A DNA stretch of 64,000 nucleotides, from contig NC_039358.1 of NCBI RefSeq assembly GCF_003573695.1, positions 97,526,117 through 97,590,116 on the forward strand, in the 5' to 3' direction. Source of the stretch: Papaver somniferum. Lineage: Eukaryota; Streptophyta; Magnoliopsida; Ranunculales; Papaveraceae. Positions within the stretch are counted from its first letter, which is position 1, and each line of letters begins with the position of its first letter. The notes beneath the pieces are model-generated. The model saw only the letters and a program-made list of their open reading frames with translations, was not told where the DNA came from and did no database searches. Shown here one piece after another: positions 34,644-45,075 of this stretch. The position numbers and the translations under genes are program-made.

Positions 34644-35876
34644 CTAATCTTTATGGATTATATATTTGTATTGCGCGTTTTGTGAGATTTCTTATGTGTT
34701 ACCATTCTTTGGTGATTAGAACATATATCTCATATTTTCTCATAGATTAAGCTCTTTCACTATTGCAAAAGAGGAGTAAACTATTTTGAGAATTGCAGTT
34801 TTGATCTCTCCACGATTATACTTTTTATGAATGAACTGCTATAGGATTCCGTAAGATATTTTATAGGGATCAACTTACTTCCTTGATTGTGTCTCCACCA
34901 GGGAGTAAGTGGTGAAATTTAATTTCTTTGTTCGTACATGGCTAGAGATGTTATAATTATTATGTTGAGTCACGTCGCACTAATTGTTCTCTTGTTCGTA
35001 ACTGGCTTAGGGACTAGTTTGTGTTATGACTTTTCTCACAAAATTTTTGTATCTTAGTGCCTCTAACATTAAGATCACTATTTTTAATTTATTTGTTTGT
35101 AACTGGAGAGAAGAGATAAAAATATTTGATACAAATTTATTTTGTTCGTAATTGGCGAATAAATTTAAAGTCCAAGAGAGTCATTCTCTTATGATTAAAG
35201 TTAAGGTCGCTCATGTTGTTCTTCCGGGAATGACATTTAATGGGGAAGAGTTCTTCTGAACTTGTGCTTAATGGTAACATCTTTATGGGGAGAGCGGATG
35301 TGGAATTGTAGGAGATGCTTGCGCCTTATGTCTCTTTGACGCAAACCGAGATTTCTTGGTTGAAATCGTCTAAACTAAAGGTTGGTATGTGTCTCCAGTC
35401 TTGAAACTCTTTTGATTAATTCATGATTATCTTGATTTTTCGCCTTTGCCAATTTTGTTGACAAAACAGAGAAGAATTATTAAGTGGTATCTTACTACAT
35501 TACATATGGCTTTACGAAGCATCATGTAAGGGGAGAACATATCACCGTAGTATTGCTTCAAAATTGTGGTGCAATTAAATTTTGAGGAAGGTAACAATAA
35601 TATGCTTATGTATAACGACTAATGAATAAAGTGTGTTTACCTCATTCTATAAAATATCTAAATGAGTATTCTCATAAGTTGTTATCACTACGGATCTTCA
35701 ACAGCAAAGTGTTGAACGAACACATGCAGAACATTAGAAGAACTTGGAGTACGTAGAATTCAATACGTGTGTTGAAGAACCAAGGAAATAAGTATAGTGG
35801 ATTGAGCTGAAAAGTTTATCTATTTTATCCATATGTATTCAATAGTTTTATCACTAGAATTGACAAAAGGGGAGAT
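34644..35876 (+). mobile_element. copia-like retrotransposon internal tail (copy 1)
   Basis: Parallels 39190-40317: same order of the blocks ACCTRATCTTTAT, GGAGTAAACTATTTTGAG, repeated TTTGTTCGTAAYTGG, GGGGAGAACATATCACCG and ATTCTCATAAGT. It ends in the purine tract AAAAGGGGAGAT directly before an LTR start at 35877. No protein domain is visible. Confidence 0.65.
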
Positions 35877-36361
35877 TGTTAGAGCATTGGTCGGTTGAAC
35901 CCACAAGTTTTGTTATCTCAAGATTGTCTGCAATATTAGGTGATCAAAACTATATCTTGATTTCTAGTCTAATAAGTCAAGTCTCAGACTAGGTTAGAAT
36001 TGTAGTTGAGTATCAGAGATCACCCTTGAAGAATGAAGATCGACAAAGACATTTGGAGAACTTATGTATCAGGTATGTGAAAACTGAATCATTTTAGTTT
36101 ACTCATTATACCATCATTCAATCTATTGGGACTATGTCGTATGACCTCTAGTAGAATTACAAAGAAGAAGTTTCGAGTCAAGCTTGTCTTGTGAAAAATA
36201 TCGAAATATGATTTAACAAATAAGATGTTCCTTAACAATATTAGCTTTATGAATTAATTGGTGGATCAATTGAAAATTGCTCATACAAATGATTGTATCA
36301 CTTGGGAATGTTTCAAACATCATAAGAGATAAATATGAACTTACTGATATTTCTATTCAGG

Positions 36362-36650
36362 GTAGGTTGGTGAACCAGTTCGCAAACCATAGATATCTGA
36401 GTTACAAAAATACAGGAAGGTTGGCGAACCAGTTCGCAAACCACGAGTTCAGTTGGGTACTGTTCACGAACACGGTTGGCGAACCGTGGTGAACTGAATT
36501 TTAAGTTGGATAGGATATCAGTTGGCGAACCCAGTTCACGAACTGTGGTCAACCGAATTTCATAAACTAGTAGGGTTGGAAAACCCGGATCACAAACCGT
36601 AGCACCCTTACTCGTGAACAAGCCCTACGGTTGGCGAACCGTTGTACCAA
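36362..36650. repeat. ~54-bp LTR tandem repeats with GGTTGGCGAACC foldbacks
   Basis: About six degenerate units, each starting GGTTGGCGAACC (near 36364, 36421, 36474, 36521, 36574, 36629) with companion GTTCGCAAACC or GTTCACGAAC motifs. They lie upstream of the TATA box, in the U3-like part of the LTR. Confidence 0.8.
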
Positions 36651-38111
36651 CTGTCCCTAAAATGTTTAGTAGATGCTTAATTAAAGACTTATTATTTTAA
36701 TGTTTAGCGTTGCTAAAACTCTATTAAACACTTATGTGTGTGTATAAGTTAAACACATATGTGTGTGTATCATGATTAATTTCTTAGGTGTGTATCATTG
36801 ATCACTTAAACACTTATGTACGTGTATTATGATTAATTTCTTATGTGTTTAAATGAACATCAAATAGCTTTCAATTCTTTGGATAACTTGCCAAACCGAA
36901 CAATCATTATACACGATTCAGTAACTGAACCTATGTGCATACTCTTCTATCGTATTTTGAAGACCTAAAGTGTTTGCTTGATTCTCAAGATATCTTAGCT
37001 TGAATTCTAAGCAACCCCTGGTCTTTGAAAACTATAAATAGAGATGCTCTTTCAACTAGGAAAATCAATCCCTGACATTTTATGTCCTAGTTGATTCTAG
37101 ATTCGTCCTCTATTGACCTAGGTTTCCTCTATGGAATATTATTAGGTCTACGACTAAAAGACTTCCTTTGGGGATTTGTGAAGCCAGGTCTGACTATTTT
37201 ACCTTGATAGTTCGTGAGTCCTAATCTTGCTTTTTTGTTATCGAGGTTCTCGTAATCTTTTTCAGGCAAGATAGATAGTAATTGCCAAGTTCTCTTCCTC
37301 TCAAACTTTGTGATTCCTCAAGATAGATATCTAAAGACTGATCATAGTTGATCTTTCAAAGATTTTTCTTGAGAGGTGGTTAAGAATCTAGGTTGCTCTT
37401 CGGGAGTCATAAGTTCAGGATTTGTGAGGTTTGCTAGCTTTGTCTATTGCAAACATATTCCTACACCTTGATCTTCGATCTAAACGGAAACCAAATAGAC
37501 TTATCTTTAAGAGGAAGATTGGTATCAAAAGCCTTCATCTCGGCTGAAGCAACTCTTAGGCTATAAAGGACATCGTCTAAGGGAATCAAGTGAGTAGAAC
37601 CTTGCGAGGTTCAAGAAACGTGAGGAGAAAGAATATAACTGGATCGCTTGGAGGGTGGATTTTCAGTCTTAACTATATTCCAGTCTGAAGTCTAATAGTA
37701 GACTAATATCTGTAGCGGCTTAATATAGTGCAATGTTCAGTCTGGACGAGGTCCCAGGGTTTTTCAGCTATTGCAGTTTTCTCGTTAACAAAATTTCTGG
37801 TATGCTGTGTTTTTCCTTTTCGACATTATATTGTTTATCTTTATAATTGGATTTACACAGGTTCTTACGTATTCAATCTAAGTAGATACATCTGTTTAAT
37901 ATTAATCGATTACGAGACTTGTTTCTTATAGAATTCGTATCTTGAAAGATAGATAACAAGTTTAATAATCTGGCAGAATTTCGAGTAGATTATTTGGATA
38001 CGACTACATTGATCTTGGATATTGATTTTTGAGATCGTCCAAGTACTCTGATTAACAATCAGGTTCACGGACTCTAAGACTGTATGCATACTGATTCGGT
38101 AGAAGTTGAGA

Positions 38112-38313
38112 CTGGGGCGGAGCCAGCCCATTGCAAGGGTGTGCACTTGCACCCCCCGCTCATCTGGCTCCAAAGCCCATTGTAGGACCTATAAGAATTT
38201 ATTTTTTTCAAACAAGCCTTTTCTTTTGCATTTTTGCACCCCCTAAAATTTTTGGTTTCACCAATAGCAAATTTTTGCACTCCCTTCTCATGATTCTTGG
38301 ATCCATCCCTGGG
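38112..38313. mobile_element. 202-bp TIR element in the LTR, TSD TTGAGA
   Basis: The left end CTGGGGCGGAGCCAG and the right end (reverse complement) CCCAGGGATGGATCCAAG are imperfect inverted repeats. TTGAGA is duplicated on both sides (38106-38111, 38314-38319). Inner GCACTTGCACCCCCC / TTTTTGCACCCCC motifs are typical of a widespread plant MITE type. Superfamily not assigned. Confidence 0.6.
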
Positions 38314-38659
38314 TTGAGATATAAACTCTATATACATATTGTCAAGGATCATTCAATTGGTCTACTTACTATTGTATTAAGTTTTGTCTATACAGGTTGC
38401 CGAACGAAAAAGTTGAGTGTATTTGGTATCCCCCGCGTTTTCAGTTTTAACAAAAGAGTAATTACTTGATTCCAGTTTTGATTCAACTTTTAAAAGTACT
38501 TACTAAACCAATTTGTTAATTTTGGAAATATCTTATCGATTTTACCTGTATATATCGCATACTTGAGTTGAGTTCTCTCATTCAAGTCACTCTTGCAATA
38601 GAGCATGTCTCTCGTATCTCGTACCCTGTCTCATAAAAACATGGAAGAAGCTCTTGATA

Positions 38660-39019
38660 ATGGTTTCGTCAAAAGCAAGTAAGAAAAGAACCCTGATTGA
38701 AGATGAAGTTGATGACTTGAACACTACTGAGAATCATCCCGAATTAAGTTATTACTTTGCTTATGATCATCAAGATGTTGAGTGGGAAGAGATGGTTTCT
38801 GCTAGTTTTATGTACGATTTTCTAAAATAATTTGAGAAAGCTAGGATTTAACTTATTGAAGCCTTGAAGGGTCAAGACATGTTAAGAACTGAGTTGAAAA
38901 GGGTTTTTTTTGACCTTGTTCTTGTGAAATCTCGTGTCAATGAACCCCTCAATGAAAAGATTTTCCCAGTAGATTTTGTGGACTTTGTTGAGGACAAACT
39001 CAAAGGCCTAAAACGCTGA
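38660..39019 (+). pseudogene. broken 119-codon ORF of the copia-like element
   Basis: Starts MVSSKASKKRTLIEDEVDD and runs in one frame for 120 codons with two internal stops (38828-38830 and ~38858). It continues as LIEALKGQDMLRTELKRV and ends FVDFVEDKLKGLKR. The charged, helix-rich composition suggests a coiled coil. It sits just inside the 5' LTR where gag would be expected, but no gag domain is recognised. Function unknown. Confidence 0.4.
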
Positions 39020-40317
39020 TTAGCATATTTTCTTTTTAGTTAACTCCTTGTAGGAATTTATTCTTATTGTTTTAAAAAGTAAAAACTAGATTTTGAAGTA
39101 GTTTATTTATGTTTCTACTTTAGTTATTTTAGGTATTATCATCTATCAATTATTGAAGTTTATTTCGTTAATTTTATTTTAATGATATTCGCAATACCTG
39201 ATCTTTATCGATGGTTTCACGTATTGCTTGTTTTATGAAATTTGTTCTTTAAAATCATATTTCTGGTAATTAGTACGAATATCTTATATGTTCTCATTGG
39301 TTAAGCTCTTAACTTTTTTGTTCGTAATTGTATAAAGGAGGAGTAAACTATTTTGAGATTGCAATATTGATCTTCCCATGATTATACTTTGCGAACATAT
39401 TACAGGGATTCCATAAGATGGTCTTAATCAATGTTTTACCTCTTTGAACCCGTAACTAACATGGAATAAGATTAAGACTTAAATCTTTACATCCGCATAT
39501 GGATAGGGATGATGTAATTTTTATTTGAGTTATATCGGCTATCGCTCAAATTATGCTCTTTGTTCGTAATTGGCTTAGAGAATAATTTTTTCCATTGTTA
39601 TTTTTCTTACGAAAATAATGTTTATTGATGCCTCTAGCAGTAAGACCATTATCTTTAATTTCTTTGTTCGTAACTGGCCAGAAGAGCGAAAAATATATTG
39701 GGACACAATTTTGCTTGTAAATGTTGATGTCCAAGAAATCCTTCTCTTGTTATTAAAGAAAGGTGGCTCATTTTGTTCTTTAAAGAATGATATCAACTGG
39801 GGTACTTAATTGTTATATCTTTATGGGAAATGCGGATGTGGAGTTATAAAAAATGGTTGTACCTTTATCTCTCCTAGATGAAGATACTAAGTTGCAAAAC
39901 TTAGTGGAATCGTCTTGAAAAATTGGTATATTATCTTTAGCCTCGATAACTCTTATGCGTAGTTTACTAAGATCCATTTTTTTTTGAAGAAAATGGGGGA
40001 ATTATTTAGTAACATTCTACTATAACATATGGGTTCTCGGAGTATTATGTAAGGGGGGTGAATTTAAGTGTATAGGTTCGACCTATCAAGTAAAAGGGAT
40101 AAGTAAAGACCAAGGGGGAGAACATATCACCGTAGTATTGCTTCAAAAATTTGGTACAGATGGACTTTAAAGTAGGTAAAAGTACTATGCAATGATGTAA
40201 TAACCATTGAGTAGACTGACTTGTCATTCTAGTAAACCTCTAATTGAGTATTCTCATAAGTTTTTATTCTCTACGAATCTTCAACAACAAAGGTGCTAAA
40301 ACGATTATATGCACAAT

Positions 40318-42522
40318 TGTTAGTACCTAAAAGTTACTTCCAGGTAAAACAAATGCACCGCTATGGTACTTTCTTTTTAGGTTCGAAAATCAAAATCGAA
40401 TAGGACAAGCCTAAACCATGATAGTAGTTGTTCCGTCCTGCTTTGGTCACGATGGAAAGGAAGATGGGTTGATCTTAGGGGAGGGAAGCAGAAAAGTTTG
40501 AGAAATTGACAATGGCATTGAATTGTGTGTGTTGGGTATTGAAAACTAGGAAGAATACAGAGCTTTTGGGTATGAAAGCTTGTTTTGTCCTCTGAATAGG
40601 CTAAGTAGCCTATTTATAATAGTTTTTAGAATATGCAATGCCAATCTCATAATTTGTGGAAGTCGTGGGTTATGGAGAAATGGAGATGGTGGGATAGTGC
40701 GAGATAATTTAGGGAAGTTTATGAATTCCTTTTATACTGCGCCCACTATCTCTCCTAACTGTCGTGACCGTGCCACTACTCTAACTTTTCGCATGGAGTG
40801 TTGCCACGCCGCATGTTGTCGTAGACCACCATACCAATAACCCATGTGACGTATTTTGATGTTTCTTTGGTGTTTTTGATGAATCACATATCTCATATTA
40901 CTTAGACTAAATCGTAGTTGTTTACATGATTTACGCGCGCTTGTGCCTTGTTGTGGCATACCAGAATAGCTTGGCATGTTGGCGGCTAGTTAATGCGTTA
41001 TAATTTAGCATAGTATGCTAGTGGCATAAAAGTGGCATGGTTCCGCGTGTGTTTTATACCAAAATTAAAATGGAGAGAGATATTTCAGGCCATAATTTGT
41101 GCGTGAGATAATGGAGTACTAAATTACTGCATGGCCTTTAATTGGCATAGTGGCCCAAGAATAGCGCGCATTAGTGCCTGATCTAGTAAGTCGCAGTTTC
41201 CATAGTTTTGGCCGCGACTGCCAAAGACCAAAATAACGTGTGGGATCGGGCCATGGCCTTGGCCAAATATACCATGGCCGATAATGGCGTGCGGAACCAC
41301 GCCATGTCCTTGGCCAAAATTTCCAAGGCCGAGAGTGACGCGCGGGACCTTACCATGGCCTTGACCACATTGTCAAGGCCGATAATAGCGCACGGAACTA
41401 CATCGTGGCCTTGGACAAAGTTTCCAAGGACGAGAGTGATGCACGGGACCACGCCATGGCCTTGGACACATTTTCAAGGCCGATAATGGCGCGCAGAACT
41501 ACGTCGTGGCCTTGACCAAAGCTGCCAAGGATGAGAGTGACGCGCAGGACCACGTCATGGCCTTGGCCAAAGCTGTCAGGGTCGAGAATGAGGCGCGGGA
41601 CCTTGCCATGGCCTTCGCCACATTTCCAAGACCAATAATGGCACGCGAGACCATGTCCTGGCCTTGGCCAAGGCTTCCAAGGCCGAGAGTGACGTGCGGG
41701 ACCACACCATGGCCTTGGCCAAAGCTGTCAAGGTCGAGAATGAGGCGCGGGACCTTGCCATGGCCTTGGATACATTGCCATGGACAGTAATGGCGCGCGG
41801 GACCACGTCGTGGCCTTGGCCAAAGCTTTCAAGGCCGAGAATGAGGTGTGGGATTGTGTTGCGGCCTTAGCCAAAGCTGCCAAGGCCGAGAATGACGCAC
41901 GGCTTATGTTGTGGCGCAGTGGCAGGCATTCCACATGCCATATTTTGTCAAATTGTGTCAACTTAGCCAATATGCTGCAATACTCACGATGTGATCATCA
42001 TATAGCTATATCCTATGATTTGAGCTTAGGGAAATATGTCAGGCCTAGATTTTGAGGCGTGGTGCTATTTTAGTATAGATTTCGAATACAATAGTGCCGC
42101 TACAATATATTTAAGGAACTCAATCGTGGGAGATTGCGACTTGAGACGATACTGATATGACTATGTGCTAAATACTATACTCTCAATAACATGTTAATTT
42201 GAGAATGGCGTTCAATCTCATTCTGATTATGAATAATGCCATGTATATGACATAAAGGGTATGTGCATTGGCGTACATGAAATATCGAGGTTTCTGCTGG
42301 GGAAAGCCCTGAAATTTGGCATAAATGTACACTTTCAAAATAGCTTTAGGACTACTGAGTTCGTTAATTGAATATACTTTATTGATTCTTTTGTGGAATA
42401 CAAAATTGTATTGATATATATTCAACAATCCTGATGTCGTGTCAGGGATCTTTAGTGTATTTATACATCTAGGTTGAGGATAATTTACTACGAACACCCT
42501 TGTCAAAAACACACCATCAACA
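40318..42522 (-). mobile_element. 2.2-kb solo LTR, minus orientation
   Basis: Starts TGTTAGTACC and ends CATCAACA on the plus strand (TG...CA). The flanks ACAAT (40313-40317) and ACAAC (42523-42527) are a 5-bp duplication with one mismatch. Comparison with the uninterrupted sister region (~35725-35760) shows flanking sequence continuing across the insertion (ATGCACAAC joined to CATGAAAGAACTTG). On the minus strand a TATAAATA box lies at 42458-42465 with AATAAAGT downstream. No internal region, PBS or PPT is present, so it is a solo LTR of an unidentified family. Confidence 0.75.
41230..41905. repeat. ~51-bp GC-rich minisatellite in the solo LTR, ~13 copies
   Basis: Units carry CATGGCCTTGGCCAAAG, then CCAAGGCCGAGAGTGACG and CGCGGGACC. 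The period is 50-51 bp. Because 51 is divisible by 3, several open stretches of 68-94 codons appear on both strands here. They encode repeats such as MALAKAVKVENEARDLA and are by-products of the array. Confidence 0.9.
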
Positions 42523-42672
42523 ACAACCATGAAAGAACTTGAAGTATGAAAAATTCAAGCAGATGTTGAAGATTCAAGAAATCAAGCATTATGGAAATTG
42601 AGCTGAAAAGTTTATTTTATTGAATCCACATGTATTGATAGTTTAGTCGCCAAAATTGACAAAAGAGGAGAC

Positions 42673-43240
42673 TGTAAGAGCATCGCTCGGTTGAACTCGC
42701 GAGTTTTGTTATCTCAAGCTTGTTGTCAATGTTAGATGTACAAAACTATATCGTGATTTCTAGTCTATTGAAGTCGAGTCTCGGACTAGGATTAAAGCAT
42801 GGTAGTTGAGTATCGAATATCACCGTATAACCTTCGGAGATTGATGACTGGAGAACAAAAGAAGATATTTGAGAGAACTTCATCAACAAAGATGTATGTG
42901 AAGACAAACCTATCATATTTACTCATCGTATCTACCATTCTATCTAATGAGATGTTGTCGTATGATTTTTAAATATTGCAAATAAGAAATTTTGAGTTTA
43001 AGCTTATTTTTTGTTAAACTCTCGAAATATGATTTAAACTTGGATGTTCAGAGATCCTTAGCAATCCTAGTTAGAACAATTTATTGTTCACAAACTATTT
43101 TTATTCAAGTTGTTTTGGAAATTTCCGAAGCAAACAATGCATACTGCCTATGGATATTAGAAATGTTTCAAATTTAAGAATGAGAGAAATTCAAAACTGC
43201 TTGGTACAAAGTGGTTCATCTGGATTCCGCGAACTGTAGA
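42673..43240 (+). repeat. 3' LTR fragment of the plus-oriented copia-like element
   Basis: Begins TGTAAGAGCATCGCTCGG after the purine tract. It follows the LTR at 35877 with many differences (ACTCGCGAGTTTTGTTATCTC against ACCCACAAGTTTTGTTATCTC). It is truncated after ~570 bp, near a GATTCCGCGAACTG block. The divergence shows the two LTRs are old or from different copies. Confidence 0.55.
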
Positions 43241-43303
43241 GTGAAAATATGACGGTACCCAAATACACCATCATCTTTTTATTTCAACTTATAAGTCTGA
43301 TAC

Positions 43304-43313
43304 CAAGTGTGAT
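43304..43313 (-). other. partial primer-binding-site remnant
   Basis: On the minus strand TGGTATCAGA follows the end of the family B LTR segment. This is a 10-base match to the initiator-Met tRNA primer site used by many plant copia elements (TGGTATCAGAGC). Confidence 0.4.
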
Positions 43314-43958
43314 CGTCTATGGACAAAGTCGAGACGATACGACAACTTGATAATATTCACTTGACAATAGTTACGTTAGCAGACCAATTGACTGTAGGAT
43401 CAAAGTCAAGTGATTAGGATTAACGTACAAGTGTAATTTACTTTATTATAATAAGACAATTATAATGCAGAAGTAAACTAAATGATACAACAAGATTTTG
43501 TCAACGAGGAAACCGCAAATGCAGAAAAACCCAGGGACCTAGTCCAATTTTGAATATTCTCAGAATTAAGCCTTATACAAATAACAAAAGCCAACTTCGT
43601 ATAATCGAGAACAAGTAAACTACCCCTAGTTACTTAGTTCCCCCAGTATTCCCGCGTCTTCGACCTTTTGGTCACGCACGTGAATCTCAAGACAGAAGTC
43701 ACTATCTCGAGTTGTCTTACCCTTGTAAAGACTTATATACTTAACTCCTTTTAATCGTATTCCAAACAATAAAGGAAAAAATCTGTTTGGTAACCACTCG
43801 ATTCAATATTTAAAAAAAAGATATGTTGAGTCGTTGACAAAGGCTCTTATGTTTAATCTAATAAAATCCTTTGTCTGGTTAGATCAATCTAAATCTAAAT
43901 TATCGAAATAATCATTTTCCGAATTTGCAATCAAACAATATATACTACAAGTGAAACT
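43314..43958 (-). repeat. family B LTR, 3' part (left of the nested copia)
   Basis: LTR segment next to a PBS-like sequence, starting TGTGATCGTCTATGG on plus. It contains the AACGAGGAAACCGCAAATGC and CCCAGGGACCTAGTCC blocks shared by these LTR families. It is broken at 43958 by the copia insertion (TSD AAACT) and should continue at 61589. Confidence 0.55.
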
Positions 43959-45075
43959 TGAAAATACGGGGTCTAACAACCACACCCAACAATTCGTTGG
44001 GCAATCTGAGAGGACTTACTCCAATACACTTTCTGGAGAATCAGCTAGACAGTCAAACTCAATCTAGAATAAAGTATATCAAAGAGTTTAATATCTCTAA
44101 CTCTTAATTCAATCCGCAATCAGCAAATAGAAATTTGCGAGCCCGATTGAATATAAGAGGAATAACTTGAACGGTACCAAAGACTGATGTTCAACTGTCA
44201 ATCAATGTAAATCAACAACCAAAGGTTGGATATTCTAATTGATTGATTTTAACGCACAACCTGTAATATTTCAATTATATAACAAAATGTAATGCAGAAA
44301 AGAAATAACACACAACAGAATTTTGTTAACGAGGAAACCGCAAATGCAGAAAAACCCCGGGACCTATTCCAGATTGAACACCACACTGTATTAAGCCGCT
44401 ACAGACACTATCCTACTACCAATTAACTTCGGACTGGACTGTAGTTGAACCCTAATCAATCTCACACAGATTCAAGGTATAGTTGCGCTCCTTACGTCTC
44501 TGATCCCAGCAGTATACTACGCACTTGATTCCCTTAGCTGATCTCACCCACAACTAAGAGTTGCTACGATCCAAAGTCGAAGACTTGATAAACAAATCTG
44601 TCTCACACAGAAAAGTCTATAGGATTGAATAAATCCGTCTCCCATAGAAATACCCAAGAGTTTTTGTTCCGTCTTTTGATAAATCAAGGTGAAGAGGAAC
44701 CAATTGATAAACCAGACTTATATTCCCGAAGAACAAACGAGTATTATCAATCAGCTCACAATAAACTTAATCGACTAGCGAAACAAGTTATTGTGGAATC
44801 CCAAACGATGAGACGAAGGTGTTTGTGATTACTTTTTTATCTTGCCTATCGGAGATATAAATCTCAAGCCAATTTTATAATTGTACTCAATCACGATAGA
44901 AACAGCAAGATCAGATCACGCAACTACAAAGAGAACAGTTGGGTCTGGCTTCACAATCCTAATGAAGTCTTCAAGTCGTTAACCTACACGGTCTCGAGAA
45001 GAAACCTAAGGTTAAAGGAGAATCGACTCTAGTTATGCAACTAGTAACACACAGGAGGTGTGGGGATTAGGTTTC
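43959..45075 (-). repeat. copia 3' LTR, distal part
   Basis: Matches 59049-60165 of the sister LTR. Ends at the 5-bp target site GTTTC (45071-45075) of the nested Ty3 insertion. Confidence 0.9.

Larger units (their letters stand above)
35877..38440 (+). repeat. copia-type LTR, plus orientation
   Basis: Starts TGTTAGAGCATTGGTCGG after a polypurine tract. The start resembles family A LTRs (TGTTAGAGCACTGCTCGG). A TATAAATA box lies at 37033-37040, and a downstream block ACGAGGTCCCAGGGTTTTTC resembles the R/U5 side of family A read in reverse. The right end is near 38440 (CCCCGCGTTTTCA); a clear primer-binding site is not seen, so the end is approximate. A 202-bp TIR element interrupts it at 38112. 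Confidence 0.65.
38441..42672 (+). mobile_element. copia-like retrotransposon internal region (copy 2), interrupted
   Basis: Internal sequence between the LTR at 35877 and the LTR fragment at 42673. It has a short broken ORF (38660-39019) and then the same motif-rich tail as copy 1, ending in AAAAGAGGAGAC directly before TGTAAGAGCATCG. A 2.2-kb solo LTR interrupts it (40318-42522). No protease, integrase or RT is visible. Confidence 0.6.

Noticed and set aside
41183..42055. Multiple 68-94 codon ORFs on both strands
   Set aside because: Produced by the 51-bp minisatellite whose period is divisible by three.
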